The translations under genes were made by a program, and so were the position numbers. Source: an uncultured Porphyromonas sp. (GTDB lineage Bacteria > Bacteroidota > Bacteroidia > Bacteroidales > Porphyromonadaceae). From it: DNA of 11,310 nucleotides. How positions within the stretch are numbered: position 1 is the first letter of the stretch; each line of letters begins with the position of its first letter. The stretch lies in the NCBI GenBank assembly GCA_946222055.1, contig CAMIEW010000006.1:1-11310 (forward strand). Reading direction: 5' to 3'. Of the stretch, positions 1-6,055 are shown piece after piece. The notes below the pieces were generated by a model. It searched no databases, was not told the origin of the DNA, and saw only the letters and a list, made by a program, of their open reading frames with translations.

Positions 1-3000
1 GTGGGTGTCGCCTCTGCCGCCGGCTCCGTCACCCGATACCGGATGCCACCGAAGGCAAAGTCCGTCGTCACTCCCTCCCACCGGATCACCATCTTGCTCT
101 CCGGCTCCGGCAGGCCGAGGACGATGTGTCCCGTCGCCTTATCAAGCGCCGTGGGGCGGTAGGTCACCTCTCCGAGATGGAGCGTCGCATCGGGCGCAAA
201 GCGCGTCGGCGTCACCGTGCGCAGCAGAGGCTCCACCGCCTCTAGCGTCATCGGGTTGCGCCACAGCGTCCCCTGCTTGAGGCTTAGCATAAAGCGTGTC
301 ACCTCTGGCGAGAGCGCCTCGTCCTGCTGATCGTGGTGGAGGAAGAGGATCAGCGCCAGCAGCTCAGCATCGCTCTGAGTGTAGCTGCTTCGGTCGCGGA
401 TGAAGTCCCGCACCTCGCTGTACACCGCCTTGGTGTCAAAGGCACGCGAGTACTCCCCAAAGTTGAGCAGGTATGAGGTCGATGCCGTTCGGTAGCTCTC
501 TCGAGCGCCCTTCACCTGCTTCTCGAGCAGCTCCTTCACCTCTCCGGTGAGGGAGGGATCCTTTCGTCCCAGCTTATGGACCAGTAGGCGATACTCCATC
601 GCAGCCTTGTAGTAGCTCCGCTCCTTGGCGAGCTGACCCTGTAGGTACTTCAGCGACCGGTCGATCGCATCATCCAGCTTTGCCGACCGGGTGGGGGTAA
701 AGGCAAGATTCTCCAGCACCACATGGGTCAGCCAGGGAGAGGGCTCCGGCAGTAGAGCATCGTAGCGGAAGCCTCCGGAGGGGAAGGTAAAGGCAAGGAT
801 CCTCTTCTCCAGCCCGCCCAGCAAGTCGCTCATCCGCTCCTCGCTCAGGAGTAGGTCGTAGAAGTCTGCCAGCGTCCTCGGATCGGCCTGCCTATTGAAG
901 GATGATCTCGGCTCCGACTCCCGATCACGTATCGCAGCCCGCAGTTGTGTGCGAGACATGGAGAGGCTCCGTTTCAGCTCCGGTGTGGAGGCGATCAGCG
1001 CCCTCAGGCGACTGTAGACCGCATACTTCGTGCTAGCCTCGAGGAGAGAGAGCTCCTCTGCCGGTGCCTCTGTAGCGTAGGTGTCGGCGAGGGTGGTGAG
1101 GAGGAGGTGGATCGGGGAGAAGTAGATCTCCGCCACTGCCTGGCTACCGCCGAGGTCCGCCTTGGGCAGTGTCAGGCTCACCTGCGACTGCTTATAGGAT
1201 GAGAAGGGGACCGCTACCGTATACTCTGCCAGATCGCTCCGGAGAGGGATCACCCGCTCCAGCGCATCGGTATAGTGCGCCCCCGCTGCCGTGGCACGCA
1301 GTGTCAGCGAGTCGCCATCGGTACGCTTCGCCTCCACGACGAAGGGCATCGTGCCTGTCTGACTACCGGCTACCGACAGCTCCGCCTCGGATAGCTGCGC
1401 CTGACCCTCCGTGACAGTTGCTCGGATGGTCGCGGGCGACTGCTCCGCATTCTGCACCCGAGCGAGTCCCTCCAGCCGGTCGCCCCATCTCAGGTATCGG
1501 GGCAAGGACAGCTCCACGGAGAGTGGGGCAAAGACGCTGAAGCTATGGTCCTCCAGCAGCTCCTCCTCAAAGTCGGGGGCAAAGGAGTAGACCTTCAGCA
1601 CATACTCCGTCTGGGTATCGGGCAGCTTAAAGTCCAGCTGCACCTGTCCCTCCCTGTCGCTCCTGAGAAGCGCACTGAAGTAGGCGGTCTCGGCAAAGTT
1701 TTGCCTCAGCCTCGGCTGCCCGTCTGAGCCGGCACTGTCAGCCACAACCATTACCTCATCATTGACGACGTTGCTCTGCTTCATCATCGCCCTCGGGGAG
1801 GCTACTGCACTCTCCATCAGGACAGCGCCATACAGATTGCCACCCAGAGCTTGGTATAGTACCGGTGAGTCGCCGATCTTGCTCCAGTGCTGCTCGTTGC
1901 CCGAGGCCTCGGTGAGGGCCTTGTCAAAGACCGCCACAAGTACCGGCACCTCAGAGAGTGGCTTGCCTGCGCGACTCACGATGGTGAATCGTCGAGAGAA
2001 ATCCGCTCCCGGCACGAAGCGACCCTCTCCCTCCTTCATCTCCAGTCCATCGGTGTGGGTCTTCTCCTTATCACCCGACTCCTCACTAGACTCTGTCAGG
2101 TCAATGCGTCTGGAGGTCTCCTCTCCTCTGTAGTAGGCGGAGAGTACCACGGATAGCGTCCCCTCCATCGGGCGTAGGCGATAGAGCTTACCCGGCTCCA
2201 CCGAGAGGAACTGGTGCACACTTCCCTTTCTCTCTCGGACCATCAGCAGAGAGAGCGTCCCGCCATGGCTTGAGCCGTAGAGGATCTCTCCCTCCTTCGT
2301 CATAGTGGCAAAGAGGGGTACCTCGCCCTGGAGCCGGTCATCGGTCGGGCTGTAGAGGTAGAGTGGGTCGCTCTCGTCCCTCACCACCTGACCCCAGTAG
2401 TCGGTCGTCTCTATCCTCAGTCGGTAGTTCCCGCTGGGCAGACTTGCCAGGCTCAGATTCCGCTTCCCCTTCATCGGTAGCTCGATCGGCTCTCCGACCT
2501 GCTTCCCCTTCGCATCGATCCAGGTGGCTGTGAGCTGGTACCTCGACAGATCCCCCAGTCTCATCCGCTGGTAGGGCTGGCTCTCAGTGCTCAACGTCAG
2601 GTCGAGACGATTGAGTATATGCTTACCGCCCAGCAGTAGGTTGGCCGACAGGGGGAGGTTGGTCGTATCCTTCTCCATCGCGAGCGACTCGTCCGCTACA
2701 TCTCCTATCGCATCAGCGGCAGAGAGAGTGATCGGGTGATTCCAGTAGTAGCCGTCCGTCGCAGACTTCGTCAGCGGCTCCGTCTCCAGCACAAAGTGTC
2801 CATCCGAGCCGCTCCGACCCGTCATCCGCTTCCCGTCCACATCGTACTGGAGCGTCAGTCGTGCCGCCACGGGGTGACCATTCAGATCCTCCGTCCTACC
2901 ATAGATCCGCATCGGTCGACCGGAGACATAGCCGGTCGGTATGCTGTCGATGGTAAGTGACAGGTGCATCAGCTTGTAATCCTCGACTCGTAGAGACTCA

Positions 3001-4673
3001 TCGCCATAGGGTGTGTCGAGGGTAAAGTCCGATAGATGCTCGTCCTTGGGGAGGGTAAAAGTGGTCTCCGCCACCCCATGATCGTCGGTGGTGATCGTCT
3101 GCGTCTCGATCACCTCCTCCACGCCATCCCTCAGGGCGGTCAGCCACACCTTCTGGAGCGTATTTGGCTCAGCCTTCACCACCTCCCCCTTTCGGGTCAC
3201 GGTGACGATGCCGACCTTCACCGTCTGACCCCTCTTGTAGATCGGTCTATCGGTGTAGAAGTGTGTCTCTGTCTGTCTCTTCGGCTCAGCCGGCCCGGCA
3301 GGCCACTTTTGCGCCCCATAAATGGTGAAGAACCGCTCCTCAAGCATTCGGGGATCCTTGACGCTGATGAAGAGGTACCCCCCTCTCGGCGGGGTCTGGC
3401 GAACCACCACCTCGCCCCCTTCACCGGTGTAGAGGGTGGCGATGGGGCGTCTCCGCTCATCACCGCGGAAGACCTTCACCTCCACGCCGGAGACCGGACT
3501 GCCGTCTTGTCGGTCGAGGGCGTAGATGATCGGATCGTACTGATCCACCGTGATCTTGTCCAGCAGAGCATTGCCCTGACGGACCACCCCCTCGCGCTCG
3601 TTGTAAAGCGCCAGTTTATAGTACCCCACTCTCGGCAGGCGGAGGGATACCTTGTCGCTGATCCAGCGCGCCTTCCCCGCCGGAGCTGTATAGGATGCCA
3701 GCTTCGTCGCACGACCATTTCGGATCTGTTGCTCCACCTTACGGTCACTGCTGATGAGGTAGAGGTCGAGCGCCTGTCGCGTCGGACCCTCTATCTCGAC
3801 GGTCGCCTCCCCCGTGTGGAGGTCGATGTAGGTCAGGTCACCGATCGATGGACTGTGACCAAATAGCTGCTTGCCCATCTCCCTCAGCCGCTTCTTGTAG
3901 GGGTTCCCCGGTATTGACGGCTCTATCCTGAGGTACTCAGCGTAGAGCTTACCCTCCTCTCGGAGCCACTCCTCGGTCTTGTGCTCCGACTTGAGGGGTG
4001 TGAGCAGGCGTGAGCTGCGCTCTCGGAGATCCAGCATACGAACCACCGTCTGCTCCGGATGTCCCGCAAAGCGCTCAATATATGCGGGGTAGATATTCTC
4101 CTCCGACCGCTTCCCCTCCCACTCCAGCATGGAGAGCGCCTGGTCGCTGTAGCCTACCCTCAGAGCTTGGTCCAGCTCCCGGAGGTGAAGCTCCCGGAGG
4201 GCGTCAAAGCCCTTTTCCGCCAGCTGCTCCATCAGCTCAGCGAGGAGGGCGTACCCATTGCCCTCAGAGGGCACACCCAGCCGCCAGCGGCGGACCTGCC
4301 ACTGATAGCGAAGTCCGCTCAGGTCGGTGGTGGCGCGCCACAGCTCCCGACGCTCCAGCTCGTGAGAGATCATCCGGACGAGTTCCTCCTCGGTCCGCTT
4401 CTTACTCCAGAGAAGAGTGTCAGGCGACTCGTCTGAGGTGTCATACTCCTCGATAGTTCGACCGGCATTGGCTGCCAGCCGACTTAGGTTATCAAGGAGA
4501 GAGAGCATCTCCTCCTCGGGGATCTGTTGCTCGTCTGCCATAGCTTGCTTATCGATGGACCTGTGACCCGCGATACCGGTTGCGGAGATCACCCCTGCCC
4601 CCATGAGTAGGGCGGGAAGCAGGAGTGCTGCCGTCCGGGTCCTAATGATCTTATGTATCCTGTTATTCTTCAT
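1..4673 (-). CDS. Alpha-2-macroglobulin family protein, exported, 3' end beyond window
   Basis: This frame runs from ATG at 4673 to the left edge without a stop: 1,557 complete codons plus two bases. The start is chosen because it gives a signal peptide (basic MKNNRIHKIIRTRTA, then hydrophobic LLLPALLMGAGV) and forms an ATGA overlap with the upstream gene. There is no lipobox cysteine, so the mature protein is probably soluble in the periplasm or secreted. Residues about 45-270 look helical. A macroglobulin-like beta domain lies at about 370-450, the MG2 hallmark FYTDRPIYKRGQ at 472-483, and an MG3-like domain at about 565-640. The A2M-domain signature RQNFAETAYF is at 990-999, followed by LPRYLRWGD. 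A degenerate alpha-alpha toroid (thioester-type) domain with SGGFRYDALL occupies about 1190-1500. The family traps proteases by a bait region and conformational change. I read no cysteine in the translated part, so the thioester CxEQ is absent and trapping would be non-covalent. Relatives are often 1,800-2,000 residues, so some hundreds are probably missing. Family assignment is firm; the inhibitor role is inferred. Confidence 0.88.
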   Translation of the reverse strand, partial: MKNNRIHKIIRTRTAALLLPALLMGAGVISATGIAGHRSIDKQAMADEQQIPEEEMLSLLDNLSRLAANAGRTIEEYDTSDESPDTLLWSKKRTEEELVRMISHELERRELWRATTDLSGLRYQWQVRRWRLGVPSEGNGYALLAELMEQLAEKGFDALRELHLRELDQALRVGYSDQALSMLEWEGKRSEENIYPAYIERFAGHPEQTVVRMLDLRERSSRLLTPLKSEHKTEEWLREEGKLYAEYLRIEPSIPGNPYKKRLREMGKQLFGHSPSIGDLTYIDLHTGEATVEIEGPTRQALDLYLISSDRKVEQQIRNGRATKLASYTAPAGKARWISDKVSLRLPRVGYYKLALYNEREGVVRQGNALLDKITVDQYDPIIYALDRQDGSPVSGVEVKVFRGDERRRPIATLYTGEGGEVVVRQTPPRGGYLFISVKDPRMLEERFFTIYGAQKWPAGPAEPKRQTETHFYTDRPIYKRGQTVKVGIVTVTRKGEVVKAEPNTLQKVWLTALRDGVEEVIETQTITTDDHGVAETTFTLPKDEHLSDFTLDTPYGDESLRVEDYKLMHLSLTIDSIPTGYVSGRPMRIYGRTEDLNGHPVAARLTLQYDVDGKRMTGRSGSDGHFVLETEPLTKSATDGYYWNHPITLSAADAIGDVADESLAMEKDTTNLPLSANLLLGGKHILNRLDLTLSTESQPYQRMRLGDLSRYQLTATWIDAKGKQVGEPIELPMKGKRNLSLASLPSGNYRLRIETTDYWGQVVRDESDPLYLYSPTDDRLQGEVPLFATMTKEGEILYGSSHGGTLSLLMVRERKGSVHQFLSVEPGKLYRLRPMEGTLSVVLSAYYRGEETSRRIDLTESSEESGDKEKTHTDGLEMKEGEGRFVPGADFSRRFTIVSRAGKPLSEVPVLVAVFDKALTEASGNEQHWSKIGDSPVLYQALGGNLYGAVLMESAVASPRAMMKQSNVVNDEVMVVADSAGSDGQPRLRQNFAETAYFSALLRSDREGQVQLDFKLPDTQTEYVLKVYSFAPDFEEELLEDHSFSVFAPLSVELSLPRYLRWGDRLEGLARVQNAEQSPATIRATVTEGQAQLSEAELSVAGSQTGTMPFVVEAKRTDGDSLTLRATAAGAHYTDALERVIPLRSDLAEYTVAVPFSSYKQSQVSLTLPKADLGGSQAVAEIYFSPIHLLLTTLADTYATEAPAEELSLLEASTKYAVYSRLRALIASTPELKRSLSMSRTQLRAAIRDRESEPRSSFNRQADPRTLADFYDLLLSEERMSDLLGGLEKRILAFTFPSGGFRYDALLPEPSPWLTHVVLENLAFTPTRSAKLDDAIDRSLKYLQGQLAKERSYYKAAMEYRLLVHKLGRKDPSLTGEVKELLEKQVKGARESYRTASTSYLLNFGEYSRAFDTKAVYSEVRDFIRDRSSYTQSDAELLALILFLHHDQQDEALSPEVTRFMLSLKQGTLWRNPMTLEAVEPLLRTVTPTRFAPDATLHLGEVTYRPTALDKATGHIVLGLPEPESKMVIRWEGVTTDFAFGGIRYRVTEPAAEATP
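4670..4673 (-). other. ATGA stop/start overlap coupling the TPR and macroglobulin genes
   Basis: On the minus strand the four bases ATGA contain both the TGA stop of the TPR gene (4672-4670) and the ATG start of the macroglobulin-like gene (4673-4671). Such overlaps normally mean one mRNA with ribosome re-initiation and roughly matched expression. No separate promoter or strong Shine-Dalgarno sequence is evident just upstream of the second start. Confidence 0.85.
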
Positions 4674-5551
4674 AATAAAGAGTGCTTTATCTGTCTCACT
4701 TCCTCCCTCGCCTGTGCCACCTTGGCGGGTGTCGCTCCAGCCTCGGTTGCTCGACGGAGATCCTCCTCCGCCTCCTTCTCCTCCCCATAGAGCATCCAGA
4801 CCTCCGCCCTCAGGAGATACTCCTCGGCGTCGACTCGATCGCCACTACGGCGGATGATCTCCCGCACATCGGCAAGTGCGTCCGACTTACGCCCCTGACG
4901 CATCAGGAGCCGTGCCCTCGCCCGATAGGCCGGCGCCATCGCCGGCTGCTGCTCGATCAGATAGCTCAGCAGCTTCTCCGCCTCCACGAGACGGCCCTGC
5001 TTCTCGTACACCTCCGCCATCTTCACACGCGGGAGGTAGGCATCGGCATTGTGAGCAAGGATCTTCCTCAGATCCCCCTCGGCGGCACTCCAGAGCCCCA
5101 TCTGCTCGTAAGCGAGGACTCGCTTGTACCGGTAGATCTCACTATTAGGAAACTTTGACACCAGTTCGTCATAGTCCGCCAGCGCTGTCTCCACACGCCC
5201 GATCCCTATGAGCAGGTCTGCCCGACGCTCCCGCAGCTCCGGGATCGCCGGCTGACGGCTCACTGCTTGCGAGAGGAGATCCACCGCCTCGGTAGAGTCG
5301 CCCCGCGCCACCACCAGCTCAGCTAGGTTGCCGAGGAGGAGGAAGTTCCCCTCCGCCTCCGGACTCAGCTCCAGAGCCTGCCGAAGCATCAGCTCAGCGC
5401 TGTCCGGCCTCCCCGCCTCGTAGTAGTCGAAGTAGCGCTCTACGCAGCCGGCATACGCCGTCTCCCTCTCCTCATCCGACTGAGCGGAGGCAAGGAGTAG
5501 GGAGGTGAGGGCTATGATGAGCGCAACCAGGGATCTCGTTAGAGCATTCAT
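4670..5551 (-). CDS. Exported tetratricopeptide-repeat protein
   Basis: This complete 293-residue protein starts with a type I signal peptide, MNALTRSLVALIIALTSLLL followed by ASAQ, with likely cleavage after ASA near residue 23. There is no lipobox, so it is probably periplasmic or secreted. The mature part is almost entirely helical TPR repeats of about 34 residues, roughly at 33-64, 67-100, 104-137, 138-171, 172-205, 206-239 and 243-276. They show the usual small-residue and aromatic pattern, for example AEKLLSYLIEQQP and ALADYDELVSKFP. TPR arrays are protein-binding scaffolds; no catalytic motif is visible. The stop codon TGA overlaps the ATG of the macroglobulin-like gene by 4 bp (4670-4673), so the two are probably co-translated and may act together. 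A binding or chaperone role for the macroglobulin-like partner is inference only. The start is supported by the signal peptide beginning at this ATG; the upstream GAAGAAG is at best a weak ribosome-binding site. Confidence 0.9.
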   Translation of the reverse strand: MNALTRSLVALIIALTSLLLASAQSDEERETAYAGCVERYFDYYEAGRPDSAELMLRQALELSPEAEGNFLLLGNLAELVVARGDSTEAVDLLSQAVSRQPAIPELRERRADLLIGIGRVETALADYDELVSKFPNSEIYRYKRVLAYEQMGLWSAAEGDLRKILAHNADAYLPRVKMAEVYEKQGRLVEAEKLLSYLIEQQPAMAPAYRARARLLMRQGRKSDALADVREIIRRSGDRVDAEEYLLRAEVWMLYGEEKEAEEDLRRATEAGATPAKVAQAREEVRQIKHSLL

Positions 5552-5580
5552 CGGTGTACTTCTTCCATGCTATTGATAAA

Positions 5581-5611
5581 GAAAGGTACCCAATTTCCCC
5601 CACCTGACCAA
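5581..5611 (-). promoter_or_regulatory. Candidate promoter of the TPR-macroglobulin operon
   Basis: On the minus strand, TACCTTTC (5588-5581) matches seven of the eight positions of the Bacteroidota -7 element TAnnTTTG. A TTG (5611-5609) lies 20 bp upstream, within the usual spacing for the -33 element. The start codon at 5551 is about 30 bp downstream, which would give a short leader. The -33 side overlaps a small inverted repeat, CAATC-CT-GATTG (5609-5620), which could be an operator or chance. The assignment rests on motif similarity alone. Confidence 0.35.
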
Positions 5612-5654
5612 TCCTGATTGTTAAAGAAAGTGGTGACCTCGATAGCAAGGATTG

Positions 5655-5806
5655 TGTGAGAAAAAGAAGAGACGACTTGTCCTGGCTCCTCAGTGCAGGG
5701 GGAGACTCCGCAGTCTCACCATACTTGGCCGAACCTGGACGACAATGATGGATGTCCGTAGGACGCGAACGGAACCGTATACGAGTCGTCTCAGAAAAGA
5801 TTCTTG
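5655..5806 (-). ncRNA. Candidate structured RNA closed by a 9-bp stem with a pyrimidine-rich tail
   Basis: The inverted repeat GAGACGACT (5792-5784) / AGTCGTCTC (5677-5669) encloses about 106 bp. It extends past one mismatch to GT/AC. On the minus strand the closing stem is followed by TTCTTTTTCTC, which resembles a terminator tail. Inside are small potential hairpins: ACGGTTCCGT, GTCCTACGGAC, and GAGACT-GCGG-AGTCTC (5717-5702). A degenerate -7-like TACCTTCG lies 17 bp upstream of the stem. It could be a small RNA, a leader or attenuator for the TPR operon, or a MITE-like remnant: near-identical AGAAAAAGA (5659-5667) and AGAAAAGA (5793-5800) flank the repeat. It does not show the conserved SRP RNA core. 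The repeat is seen directly; the RNA reading is speculative. Confidence 0.3.
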
Positions 5807-5974
5807 CTGCGAAGGTACGACAATCCCAAGACCCCGTTGTCTCTTATCTGCACTATCAGTCCATTACGCTCTCATCAGGTCAGCAGTGGTAGGTCTAGCA
5901 AGTCCGACAGGCTCATACCAAGGCTCACTAATACTTAGTGTAAGACCGTGCTATTGACCGCTCGAGGAGGAATG

Positions 5975-6014
5975 AGTGAGGGCGCACATCGGAATTCCGA
6001 TGTGCGCCCTCACT
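5975..6014 (-). terminator. Perfect 40-bp palindrome after susD, probable transcription terminator
   Basis: Two 20-base arms are perfectly complementary around the centre GGAATTCC. As RNA this gives a stem of about 18 bp with an AATT loop, rich in G and C. It starts 28 bp past the susD stop, where a terminator of the susCD transcript is expected. Neither side carries a T tract, so it is not a textbook intrinsic terminator. It may act as a 3'-end stabilising stem, work in both directions, or bind a protein. Confidence 0.6.
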
Positions 6015-6030
6015 TCACAGAGGAATGCAG

Positions 6031-6055
6031 TGTGACGAATGATTACTTCGTCACA
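6031..6055 (-). repeat. 9-bp hairpin spanning the susD stop codon
   Basis: TGTGACGAA (6031-6039) and TTCGTCACA (6047-6055) are perfect complements separated by 7 bases. The stem covers the last codons of susD (VTK) and its TAA stop (6045-6043). With the palindrome 16 bp further on it makes a tandem hairpin at the 3' end of the mRNA. It may protect the message or contribute to termination. Confidence 0.5.

Larger units (their letters stand above)
5552..5974. other. Intergenic region upstream of the TPR gene; no convincing ORF
   Basis: Between the TPR start and the palindrome after susD there is no credible gene on either strand. The only sizeable open frame is a plus-strand one of 101 codons (5652-5957), Arg/Ser/Leu/Thr-rich and resembling no family I know. 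The stretch contains the candidate promoter (5581-5611), the 124-bp inverted-repeat segment (5669-5792), a degenerate promoter-like TACCTTCGCA on the minus strand (5817-5808) without a recognisable -33 element, and a small hairpin CACTAA-TAC-TTAGTG (5926-5940). I see no tRNA or rRNA. Confidence 0.6.

Noticed and set aside
3036..3866. Plus-strand open frame of 276 codons
   Set aside because: It lies opposite the macroglobulin-like gene, has an Arg/Leu/His-rich composition with no recognisable motif, and is best explained as a shadow of a G+C-rich coding strand.
5655..5806. Signal recognition particle RNA or tRNA
   Set aside because: The conserved SRP loop bases (GGAAG...AGCA type) are absent, and no cloverleaf with a T-loop GTTCRANNC in the right arrangement is visible.
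5808..5817. TACCTTCGCA as a promoter on the minus strand
   Set aside because: It resembles the TAnnTTTG element with one mismatch, but no TTG-type -33 element is found at the expected distance, so it is mentioned only as weak support for a transcript here.
5652..5957. Plus-strand open frame of 101 codons in the intergenic region
   Set aside because: It has no recognisable domain, signal peptide or ribosome-binding site. It reads through the inverted-repeat segment and the composition looks random.
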